From Bacillota bacterium (GTDB lineage: Bacteria > Bacillota > Clostridia > Tissierellales > Sporanaerobacteraceae): a stretch of DNA of 10,459 nucleotides. The position numbers were made by a program, and so were the translations under genes. A model generated the notes under the pieces. The model was not told the origin of the DNA, ran no database searches, and was given only the letters and a program-made list of their open reading frames with translations. The DNA lies in NCBI GenBank assembly GCA_029779375.1, contig JAKPAR010000384.1:1-10459 (forward strand), written 5' to 3'. Below are positions 1 to 6,263 of the stretch, piece after piece. Each line of letters starts with the position of its first letter. The first letter of the stretch is position 1.

Positions 1-462
1 ATTCCTGCCAAAAGGTATTTTAAGCACAAAATCCATACTTATATCTAATTTTTCTCCACGCTTTAATGGTTTATCTAATGAAATCTTAAGCACTTCTTTA
101 TCTTGAGTATATTTTATGTTTTTATTGTTTGCGAAAACTTTTTCAATATGTATGTCTCCCAATTCTTCTTTAGCTAATTTAACTTCTCCTTCAATGCCCA
201 AAAAAGATAATGCAGGCATGGTCTTTATATCATTATAGGAATCTGGATAAAGGTGAAATACTATTTCTTTCAATTCTCTATTGTAGTTATTTTTAAAAAT
301 TAAAGTTTCTTTTCCACTTATTGTCTTTTCATTGTAATTTAATTTTATATCTATTTTGTACTCGTTTATATCTCCTACATTTTCTGCAAATGATATGGGT
401 ATAAAGCTAAATATGATGAAAATCGCCAAAAACAAAGATAATATTCTAGACTTAACTTTCAC
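1..462 (-). CDS. M1-family metallopeptidase, N-terminal part (runs off left edge)
   Basis: Partial gene: 154 codons from a GTG start at 460-462 to the window edge. The start is set by an SD (GGGGGAG, about 468-474) just upstream and by a good signal peptide directly after it: basic residues K2, K4 and R6, a hydrophobic core at about 7-23, and a likely signal peptidase site after SFA (residue 26). The mature part looks like the beta-sandwich N-terminal domain of clostridial M1 (gluzincin) aminopeptidases: YKIDIKLNYNEKTISG, then FHLYPDSYN, then a LKRGEKLDI segment. The HExxH zinc site that would prove the family lies outside the window. The product is probably exported and trims peptides from extracellular protein. 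The gene starts 16 bases after the HAD phosphatase stop, so the two are probably co-transcribed. The family call is good but rests on the N-terminal domain alone. Confidence 0.8.
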   Translation of the reverse strand, partial: MKVKSRILSLFLAIFIIFSFIPISFAENVGDINEYKIDIKLNYNEKTISGKETLIFKNNYNRELKEIVFHLYPDSYNDIKTMPALSFLGIEGEVKLAKEELGDIHIEKVFANNKNIKYTQDKEVLKISLDKPLKRGEKLDISMDFVLKIPFGRN

Positions 463-465
463 AAA

Positions 466-476
466 AACTCCCCCTT
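466..476 (-). promoter_or_regulatory. Ribosome binding site fixing the GTG start of the M1 peptidase
   Basis: On the minus strand an AAAGGGGGAG run lies about 5 bases before the GTG at 460-462. No in-frame ATG precedes the hydrophobic signal sequence at a usable distance from this SD, so the GTG is the supported start. Confidence 0.65.
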
Positions 477-478
477 TT

Positions 479-1315
479 TTATATATTAAGCACCTCTTTT
501 AATATACTGGTAACACCATTTTCATTGTTGCTTTTAGTCGTAACAATGTCTGCTGCTTTCTTTACCTTTGGAGTCCCATTTTTCATAGCTATTCCAAGAC
601 CAGCCTTTTTTATCATCTCAATATCATTGTTGTCATCTCCAATAGCAATCATTTCATAATCTTTTATGTCTTTAACTTTTCCATACTCCTCAAGGCTGAG
701 CCATTTAGAACCTAGTGGGTTCATCACTTCAAGTAAAGCCCCTGCTATAGTCATATTTTCCATCATGTGAGAACTATATTTATATGGATAGTTTTCTAGT
801 ATCTTGTTGTTGAAAAATTCAAGTTTTTCCTTATCCCCTATATATACAACAGTCAATACTTTGGGATTATCCATTTTAAGTAAATCATCCACTCTTCTAA
901 ATCTGTCTACATTGTCTGATAGATAGCTAGAATATTTAGAATTGTTTCTATCAAGCTCTATGACCATATCATATCCATCTTCATAGTTGTCCACATGAAT
1001 GATTGGATCTAATCCTTCTTTTTTTCCTTCTTTAATTAACACATTGAAATCTTCTACATTTAAATATTTCTTTATTAAAATTTTGTCATCTTTCATATTT
1101 CTAACTATATTGCCATTGTTAGCTAATATACATATATTCTCATCTATGCTTTCAACAAATTTTTTAGCCGACCAATATCTTCTACCAGTAGCAATGACAA
1201 TTTCATATCCTCTTTTAATTATCTCCTTTAAAACAGATATACTTTCAGCAGTTATCCTTTTATCATCTGTAAGAAGTGTCCCATCTAAATCAATAGCAAT
1301 AAGTTTATACTTCAT
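479..1315 (-). CDS. Cof-type HAD-superfamily phosphatase (278 aa)
   Basis: A cytosolic haloacid-dehalogenase-like hydrolase of the Cof/YidA/YbiV kind (HAD subclass IIB), which dephosphorylates small phosphorylated metabolites, often sugar phosphates or nucleotides. All four HAD motifs are present: motif I DLDGTLL at 9-15 (nucleophile D9, acid/base D11), motif II IATGR with T43, motif III lysine K204 in PLGSKW, and motif IV GDDNND at 226-231. GLGIAMKNG (239-247) and ENGV (265-268) are further family hallmarks. The C2-type cap lies between motifs II and III (about 85-195). The length is usual for the family. The ATG at 1313-1315 has an AGGGTG SD at 1321-1326. The gene lies after the hairpin downstream of the M18 gene and 16 bases before the M1 peptidase. 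The substrate cannot be read from the sequence. Confidence 0.93.
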   Translation of the reverse strand: MKYKLIAIDLDGTLLTDDKRITAESISVLKEIIKRGYEIVIATGRRYWSAKKFVESIDENICILANNGNIVRNMKDDKILIKKYLNVEDFNVLIKEGKKEGLDPIIHVDNYEDGYDMVIELDRNNSKYSSYLSDNVDRFRRVDDLLKMDNPKVLTVVYIGDKEKLEFFNNKILENYPYKYSSHMMENMTIAGALLEVMNPLGSKWLSLEEYGKVKDIKDYEMIAIGDDNNDIEMIKKAGLGIAMKNGTPKVKKAADIVTTKSNNENGVTSILKEVLNI

Positions 1316-1351
1316 ATTATCACCCTAAATTTTTTAGTACAATATTTGAAA

Positions 1352-1378
1352 ATTAGGTTCGGAAAACCCGAACCTAAT
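1352..1378 (-). terminator. Hairpin after the M18 gene, probable weak terminator or attenuator
   Basis: An 11-bp perfect inverted repeat (ATTAGGTTCGG at 1352-1362, CCGAACCTAAT at 1368-1378) with a 5-base loop begins 3 bases after the M18 TAG stop. On the minus strand it is followed only by a short, impure T run (TTTTC, counting the last stem T). It could stop part of the transcription while letting some through to the HAD and M1 genes. Confidence 0.6.
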
Positions 1379-1380
1379 CC

Positions 1381-2682
1381 CTAGTATTTAAAATATTCGA
1401 CAAAAGATTTGTATATATAATAATGGTCTTTTACTCCACCCAATTCCCTTATAGAATGCATACCAAGTAGTGGATTACCTATATCTACAGAAGAAATATC
1501 AATTTGAGTAGATGAAATAGGTCCAATAGTTGAACCTCCCCTTTCATCTGATCTATTCAAGAATTTTTGAACAGGAATTCCTGCAGATTTACATACACTT
1601 TCATATACTGTAAGTGATAAACTATCTGTAGTATAAGACTGGTTGGCACTTATCTTTATACAAGGTCCTCCATTTAATACGGGTCTATTGGTTGGATCTT
1701 GTTTTTCAGCATAATTTGGATGAACAGCATGAGCCATATCTGCCGAAATCAAAAATGAATTGTATAAACTCCTATAAAAATCCTCTCTATCCTTTCCAAG
1801 AGATATACAAATTCTTTCAAGAACAGTTCTAAGCATAGGACTAGCTGCTCCTTGTTTTGTAGTACTACCTACTTCTTCATTGTCAAACAAAACCACAACA
1901 TTTGTAGCATTTCCAACTTTCCCATCTATAAGAGCTCTTATTCCAGCATGAGCCATAGCCAAATCATCTTGCTTCCCACAAGATATAAATTCATTATTAA
2001 AACCTACAATAGAGCCTTTTTCATATTCATAAAGATATAAATCAAAATCCACTATGTCTTCGTGAGAAATATTTAATTCTTCAGCTAATAACTTTATTAA
2101 AAAATCTTTCTTTTCAAATTCATCACTTATCATTCCAACAAGAGGCAAAGTCTCTTTTTGGGTATTTAATTTTACACCCTCATTTACTTTTCTATTCATA
2201 TGTATAGCTAAATTTGGTATTATCATTAGAGGCTTGTCTATATTTATAAGCTTCACTTCTGGACTAAATATATCTTTGCCTTTTACAGCTACTCTTCCTG
2301 CAATAGATAGTGGTCTATCGAGCCAAGTATTTATAATAGGGCCTCCATATACTTCAGTATTCAACCTTAAATATGCTCCTTCTTCCACCATCTCAGGATT
2401 TGGTTTAATTCTAAAAGTAGGAGAATCAGTATGAGCTCCAATCAATTTAAATCCATATTTTTCAATATCTCCCTTACCTACAACAAAAGCTATAAGAGCT
2501 GAATCGTTTTTAACAGTAAAATATTTGCCTTCCTTTTCAACATTCCATCTTTCTTTTAAATTTAATTCAACAAAACCATTTTTTAAAAGTTCATTTTTAA
2601 CGTTTTCTACTGCATGAAAAGGACTAGGACTTCTGTCAATAAAATCCACCAATTCTTCAGCAAATTTTAGTTCTACAGTCAA
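1381..2682 (-). CDS. M18-family aminopeptidase (433 aa from a TTG start)
   Basis: A cytosolic zinc aminopeptidase of the M18 (aspartyl aminopeptidase/Ape1) family, removing N-terminal residues, typically acidic ones in characterised members, from peptides. Numbering from the TTG start, the metal site is complete by comparison with human DNPEP: H84 in GAHTDSPTFRIKP, D239 in KQDDLAMAHAG, E269 and E270 in DNEEVGSTTKQGA, D315 in ISADMAHAVHPNY, and H409 in GMHSIRE. GGSTIGP and DIGNPLLGMHS are also family signatures. The frame stays open upstream to an ATG at 2793. However, the family normally begins near ELKFAEELVDFI with SPSPFHAV soon after, and the only good SD (AAAGGGTGG, 2688-2696) points to the TTG at 2680-2682. 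The extra 37 codons look non-coding. The gene lies 129 bases after the DUF1292 gene and ends at a hairpin. Confidence 0.93.
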   Translation of the reverse strand: MTVELKFAEELVDFIDRSPSPFHAVENVKNELLKNGFVELNLKERWNVEKEGKYFTVKNDSALIAFVVGKGDIEKYGFKLIGAHTDSPTFRIKPNPEMVEEGAYLRLNTEVYGGPIINTWLDRPLSIAGRVAVKGKDIFSPEVKLINIDKPLMIIPNLAIHMNRKVNEGVKLNTQKETLPLVGMISDEFEKKDFLIKLLAEELNISHEDIVDFDLYLYEYEKGSIVGFNNEFISCGKQDDLAMAHAGIRALIDGKVGNATNVVVLFDNEEVGSTTKQGAASPMLRTVLERICISLGKDREDFYRSLYNSFLISADMAHAVHPNYAEKQDPTNRPVLNGGPCIKISANQSYTTDSLSLTVYESVCKSAGIPVQKFLNRSDERGGSTIGPISSTQIDISSVDIGNPLLGMHSIRELGGVKDHYYIYKSFVEYFKY

Positions 2683-2687
2683 ATCAA

Positions 2688-2696
2688 CCACCCTTT
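2688..2696 (-). promoter_or_regulatory. Ribosome binding site deciding the TTG start of the M18 peptidase
   Basis: AAAGGGTGG on the minus strand lies 5 bases before the TTG at 2680-2682. The upstream in-frame ATGs at 2791-2793 and 2761-2763 have no clear SD at a usable distance. This favours the 433-residue product over a 470-residue one. Confidence 0.6.
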
Positions 2697-2731
2697 CATA
2701 TTTTTTTGTAAAAATTTTCTTAAAACGAAAA

Positions 2732-2775
2732 TATCCTGTTTCATTGACATAAATAACTACCATCTCCACAGGATA
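2732..2775. repeat. 8-bp inverted repeat in the leader of the M18 gene
   Basis: TATCCTGT (2732-2739) and ACAGGATA (2768-2775) are perfect inverted copies separated by 28 bases, in the 129-base gap between the DUF1292 stop and the M18 TTG start. They could be operator half-sites or the foot of a leader hairpin. An 8-bp match in AT-rich DNA can arise by chance, so the role is open. Confidence 0.3.
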
Positions 2776-2811
2776 ATACGTTTTAATATTCACTAAAAAA
2801 TATATTGATGA

Positions 2812-3177
2812 TTATTCATCTTCATCTTCATCTTCATCTTCGTCTTCATCTTCAAAATCTTCATCATCATCCATAAATAGTGCATAAAAAGCTTCTGAAA
2901 CTATTTCAAATTCTTCATCATCTTCAATTTGCCCTAATTCAAATCCATCTTCAGCTTCAATATATTCATACAATAGCACTTGTTCATCCTCTAATGGAAG
3001 CAATGCAATATATGATTTATCTTCTACTTCAAAAACTCCTAATATAGCACATTCCATTTCACTGTCATCTTCCAAAGTAAGAGTTATTATATCCATTTCC
3101 TCTTCATGGTCACATCCACAATCACAAGCATCATCAAAATGGTTACAGCAATTATGATCATCATGTTTATTTGTCAT
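2812..3177 (-). CDS. DUF1292-family small acidic protein with His/Cys-rich head (121 aa)
   Basis: Resembles the DUF1292 (YrzB-like) proteins common in Firmicutes, whose function is unknown. The core runs from about MDIITLTLEDDSEMEC to FYALF, with the typical pattern LGVFEVEDKSYIALLPLEDE. Before the core is a short stretch (3106-3165) with four His and five Cys among about 20 residues (HDDHNCCNH, CDCGCDH), which could bind a metal; related proteins in clostridia often carry a similar head. After the core is a purely acidic Asp/Glu tail encoded by tandem hexamers. The start at 3175-3177 is preferred over the ATG two codons upstream, because the AAGGAG SD at 3185-3190 is 7 bases from the former and only 1 base from the latter. 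The gene sits between pepD and the M18 gene on one strand. Confidence 0.85.
   Translation of the reverse strand: MTNKHDDHNCCNHFDDACDCGCDHEEEMDIITLTLEDDSEMECAILGVFEVEDKSYIALLPLEDEQVLLYEYIEAEDGFELGQIEDDEEFEIVSEAFYALFMDDDEDFEDEDEDEDEDEDE
2815..2850. repeat. Tandem hexanucleotide repeat, six TTCATC units
   Basis: Six consecutive 6-base units, TTCATC on the plus strand, with one variant unit TTCGTC at 2839-2844. They encode the alternating Glu/Asp tail of the DUF1292 protein. Gain or loss of a unit keeps the reading frame and changes the tail by two acidic residues, so the tract could vary in length between strains. Confidence 0.9.
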
Positions 3178-3263
3178 CTTCATTCTCCTTTACAATTTAT
3201 TTAATAATTAATATATGCTTATAATACCCTATTTTAAACTAGAAGTATATAGAAATTCATAAT

Positions 3264-4718
3264 TTATTTTATTTCTTTCAAAACTTCAACAAGCAAATTC
3301 CAAGTTCTTTCTGTTGAAGATATACTGAGCTTCTCATCTGGTGTATGAACTCCATACATATTTGGTCCAAAGGAAACCATATCCATATTCTCAAATTTTT
3401 CATTGAATAGTCCACATTCAAGTCCAGCATGAATTGCTGCTATTTCTAGCTCTTTGCCAAATTGCTCTCTATATACCTTTTGAAAAACTTCTCTTATATA
3501 TGAATTTTCTTTATATTCCCACTCAGGATAAGCAGAATAGCTTTCCCATTTTCCTCCCAATATTTCAGCTATAATAGCCATTTCATTTGATATTTTTTCT
3601 CTCAAACTTCTTACAGAACTTCTAATAGAACTTTCAAAAGTAATACTTTCCTCTAAAGTCTTAACCACGCCTAAATTGTTTGAAGACTCTACCAATCCCT
3701 CAATTTCTTTGCTCATTGTTTGAACTCCATTTGGAACCAGCATAAGAGTTGCAATGACCTTATCTGTAGTCTCTTTAGAAAATACTTTTACAGCTTCTGT
3801 ATCTACTTTTTCAAAATCTAGACTTACATTGGCATCAGACGATTTTAATTCATTTTTAAACTCACTAGCAACTTTACTTACAATTTCTTTTAAAACACTT
3901 TCTTCTGCACTATCCATTGCAAGTACTGATTCTGCACTTCTTGGAATGGCATTAGTCTTTGCCCCACCTTCGACATTGAGAAGTCTAATATCTATTTGTT
4001 TCTTTATTTCATAAAGTAGCCTACCCATAAGTTTGTTGGCATTCCCTCTGCCTTCATTTATTTCCATACCTGAGTGTCCACCTTTAAGTCCTGTTATCTT
4101 CAAAACATAAACAGATGCATTTTCTTTTCTATTTTCCCAAAGTATTGGTATTTCTATTTTATCTCTTTCCCCTCCTGCACAACTTACCAATAGCTTTCCT
4201 TCTTCTTCTGAATCTATATTTATCAATATTCTCCCTTGAATGTTTTTAGGATCTAAACCATTTGCTCCATTCATTCCTGTTTCTTCTGAAGTAGTCAAGA
4301 GAACTTCCAATGGGGGATGAGAAATATCCTCTGATTCAAGAATTGCCAAGCACATAGCTACAGCTATCCCATTATCTGCTCCAAGTGTAGTGTTCTTTGC
4401 ACTAATAAAATCTCCATCTACATTTAACTCAAGAGGATCTCTTGAAAAATCATGGCAAACATTTGCATCTTTTTCACATACCATATCCATATGTCCTTGC
4501 AAAACTACTACAGGTGAATTTTCATATCCCTTTGTACCAGGCTTTTTAATTATCACATTTAATGCTTCATCTTGAATAAAATCAAAATTATGCTCTTTGG
4601 CAAAATTCGCTAAATAATCACTTATTTCTTTTTCCTCTCCAGAACAGTGAGGTATTTTAGTTAATTCTTCAAAATAATAAAATACTCTTTCTGGTTTTAA
4701 ATTTTCTAAAACTCTCAT
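3264..4718 (-). CDS. pepD: PepD-like aminoacyl-histidine dipeptidase, peptidase family M20C (484 aa)
   Basis: A cytosolic zinc dipeptidase of the PepD (Xaa-His dipeptidase, beta-alanyl-histidine dipeptidase) group, which splits dipeptides and other short peptides. Numbering from the chosen start, the di-zinc site is visible: H76 and D78 in GHMDMVCEK, bridging D115 in GADNGIAVA, catalytic E145 with E146 in SEETGMNGA, D169 in NIDSEEEG, and H458 in YGVHTPDEK. The lid domain (about 190-390) carries LKGGHSGMEI with H215. The length matches the family's usual 480-490 residues. The frame extends ten codons further to an ATG at 4748, but the SD AAGGAGGG (4726-4733) lies inside that extension, 7 bases before the ATG at 4716-4718, so the shorter start is preferred. 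The start lies 30 bases after the methyltransferase stop, consistent with one operon. Confidence 0.95.
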   Translation of the reverse strand: MRVLENLKPERVFYYFEELTKIPHCSGEEKEISDYLANFAKEHNFDFIQDEALNVIIKKPGTKGYENSPVVVLQGHMDMVCEKDANVCHDFSRDPLELNVDGDFISAKNTTLGADNGIAVAMCLAILESEDISHPPLEVLLTTSEETGMNGANGLDPKNIQGRILINIDSEEEGKLLVSCAGGERDKIEIPILWENRKENASVYVLKITGLKGGHSGMEINEGRGNANKLMGRLLYEIKKQIDIRLLNVEGGAKTNAIPRSAESVLAMDSAEESVLKEIVSKVASEFKNELKSSDANVSLDFEKVDTEAVKVFSKETTDKVIATLMLVPNGVQTMSKEIEGLVESSNNLGVVKTLEESITFESSIRSSVRSLREKISNEMAIIAEILGGKWESYSAYPEWEYKENSYIREVFQKVYREQFGKELEIAAIHAGLECGLFNEKFENMDMVSFGPNMYGVHTPDEKLSISSTERTWNLLVEVLKEIK

Positions 4719-4725
4719 AAAAAAA

Positions 4726-4733
4726 CCCTCCTT
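4726..4733 (-). promoter_or_regulatory. Ribosome binding site deciding the start of pepD
   Basis: A near-consensus AAGGAGGG on the minus strand is followed by seven T residues and then the ATG at 4716-4718. It would be part of the coding sequence if the upstream ATG at 4748 were used. Confidence 0.8.
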
Positions 4734-4748
4734 CATAAAGTTAAACAT

Positions 4749-6110
4749 TTATACTTCTATAATATACTCACTTTCAAATCCAAATACATCTACAATTTTT
4801 ATTCCAATACTTCTCTTTGCCTTTTTTAGCAATTTCAATTCAATTTTGTCAGGAATTTTATAGCTTTCTTTATCTCTTTTACTTTGCCATCTACTTCTGA
4901 AGATTTTCCCATCATAATCTGTATCTATGCTTATGATATCTATAAGAGCAAGAGAATCCTTGAGCATAACTTTATATAAAATGTCCTTATACTTTTCTTC
5001 AATAGGAATATTATCTATATCTATTTCATAGCCTTCCAAATTAATACTAATAATTTTCGTGTCAAATTCAAAACTTTTTTTGTCTATTGAATGTATTTTC
5101 AATCTTCCACCCTTAGGTATATAAAACCCTTCAATTTTTTCATGAATAAATCCCTTAGATTTTATATCCATAAGTCTTTTTTTAGTTGCTTGTAAAGAAG
5201 CGTAGCCTAAATCAGATAATATCCATTTTCTATTGTATCTCTCTGCCACAACTGCTGTAGTACCACTGCCCGCGAAGAAATCTGCAACTACTGAATCTTC
5301 ATTTGAAGAAGCCAATACAATTCTTTCAAGCAGTTTCTCAGGTTTTTGAGTCCCATATCCCATTCTTTCACTAGATGTTCTACCTACCATATCAATATTC
5401 CAAACATCTTTCATATTAACTAAAGTATACCATCCCAGTTCATCTTTATATTCACTTACTCCTTTAAATCTATAAGGCTTAAAACCTCTGTTGTAAGACT
5501 TTTCTTTTTGTGGGTTGAATATATAATCTTTAGTCTTTGAATACAATAGAATAGTATCATGTTTCCTTGAAAAATACTTTTTACTGACTCCTCCTGATTT
5601 ATAACTCCAAATTATTTCATTTAAAAACATATCTTCACCAAATATTTCATCCATGAGCAATTTCGCATAATGAACCATATGCCAGTCCAAATGAAGATAA
5701 ATGCTTCCCCTGTCACTCAAAAGCTCTCTCATAAGTAAAAGTCTCTTATATAACATCTTAAGATATGAAATACTACCTTCATTCCATGTATCTGAATAAG
5801 CAAAATTCTCAATAGTCACCAATTCATCATCTAAAGGCAATATTATCTTTGAATTGTAATTAGCTTTTGATAAAAAAGGTGGATCAATATATATAAGATC
5901 AAGCTTTCCTCTCATAGATTGACAACCATTTCCTTTTAGTAGGGCATTCATTATGTATATATTATCTCCAGATATAAATCTGTTAGTCAATTTTTCTTCA
6001 TTGTATTCCCCGACTATTTCTACTGTTTCAACTTTTTTCACATCTTCTTTTAACAAATCCTCAACTTCTCTTTTCCCTTGACTTATAATATCAACAATTT
6101 CCTTAAGCAA
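4749..6110 (-). CDS. Orphan site-specific DNA (adenine-N6) methyltransferase, beta class, type III Mod-like (453 aa)
   Basis: Transfers a methyl group from S-adenosylmethionine to DNA, most likely to adenine N6. The catalytic motif IV, DPPF (76-79, in LIYIDPPFLSKANYN), comes before the SAM-binding motif I, FFAGSGTT (278-285), with TQKPEKLLERI (254-264) between them; this order defines the beta class. ISGDNIYIMNALL (47-59) is a usual N-terminal element of such enzymes. Residues about 325-453 form an extra domain I cannot assign, ending RSIGIKIVDVFGFESEYIIEV-like sequence rich in beta strands. The start is TTG at 6108-6110, backed by AGGAGG at 6118-6123. No restriction subunit is adjacent: the next gene is pepD, and a transglutaminase is divergent upstream. 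Methylation as a regulatory or solitary activity is therefore possible, but a restriction partner elsewhere cannot be excluded. The recognition sequence is unknown. Confidence 0.88.
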   Translation of the reverse strand: MLKEIVDIISQGKREVEDLLKEDVKKVETVEIVGEYNEEKLTNRFISGDNIYIMNALLKGNGCQSMRGKLDLIYIDPPFLSKANYNSKIILPLDDELVTIENFAYSDTWNEGSISYLKMLYKRLLLMRELLSDRGSIYLHLDWHMVHYAKLLMDEIFGEDMFLNEIIWSYKSGGVSKKYFSRKHDTILLYSKTKDYIFNPQKEKSYNRGFKPYRFKGVSEYKDELGWYTLVNMKDVWNIDMVGRTSSERMGYGTQKPEKLLERIVLASSNEDSVVADFFAGSGTTAVVAERYNRKWILSDLGYASLQATKKRLMDIKSKGFIHEKIEGFYIPKGGRLKIHSIDKKSFEFDTKIISINLEGYEIDIDNIPIEEKYKDILYKVMLKDSLALIDIISIDTDYDGKIFRSRWQSKRDKESYKIPDKIELKLLKKAKRSIGIKIVDVFGFESEYIIEV

Positions 6111-6117
6111 ATCCCTT

Positions 6118-6123
6118 CCTCCT
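6118..6123 (-). promoter_or_regulatory. Ribosome binding site supporting the TTG start of the methyltransferase
   Basis: A consensus AGGAGG on the minus strand sits 7 bases before the TTG at 6108-6110, which supports this non-ATG start. Confidence 0.8.
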
Positions 6124-6143
6124 AAAATCTTTGTCTTATCTGT

Positions 6144-6172
6144 ATTCTACACGTTTTAACAAATACCTTCAA
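6144..6172 (-). promoter_or_regulatory. Sigma-A-like promoter for the methyltransferase-peptidase operon
   Basis: On the minus strand, TTGAAG (6167-6172) and TAGAAT (6144-6149) are separated by exactly 17 bases. They match the sigma-A consensus boxes at four and five of six positions. Transcription would begin near 6137, giving a leader of about 26 bases before the TTG start of the methyltransferase. This is a consensus match only. Confidence 0.55.
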
Positions 6173-6224
6173 GATATGAAATATTATTATTTCTTAAATT
6201 TGTACCTTTTATTTGTCCTTGATT

Positions 6225-6250
6225 TAATATATAATTCAATTAATATATTA
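6225..6250. repeat. AT-only inverted repeat before the transglutaminase gene
   Basis: TAATATAT (6225-6232) and ATATATTA (6243-6250) are perfect inverted copies around a 10-base centre, directly before the SD of the transglutaminase gene. They overlap the candidate -10 box. This could be an operator, but AT-only repeats are expected by chance in such DNA. Confidence 0.25.
6230..6235 (+). promoter_or_regulatory. Candidate -10 box for the transglutaminase gene
   Basis: A perfect TATAAT lies 34 bases before the ATG. The hexamer 17 bases upstream (TTTTAT, 6207-6212) is a poor -35, and no TG extension precedes the box. The placement gives a sensible short leader with the SD at 6255-6261, but the evidence is limited. 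Confidence 0.35.
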
Positions 6251-6263
6251 TTTCGGGGGTGAA

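Noticed and set aside
999..1328. Plus-strand open frame of about 109 codons
   Set aside because: It lies entirely opposite the HAD phosphatase gene, whose four catalytic motifs are intact. Its translation is a hydrophobic, serine-rich antisense product with no SD or family resemblance.
2744..2779. TTGACA followed by TAATAC on the plus strand, considered as a promoter
   Set aside because: The spacing of 24 bases is too long for a sigma-A promoter, and no plus-strand gene follows.
3184..3263. Possible separate promoter for the DUF1292 gene (TATTAT box on the minus strand)
   Set aside because: No acceptable -35 hexamer lies at 16-18 bases. The 80-base gap is AT-rich enough to give such boxes by chance, and read-through from pepD is the simpler explanation.
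3754..4014. Plus-strand open frame opposite pepD
   Set aside because: Antisense to a complete M20C peptidase, with low-complexity Ser/Leu/Thr composition typical of a shadow frame.
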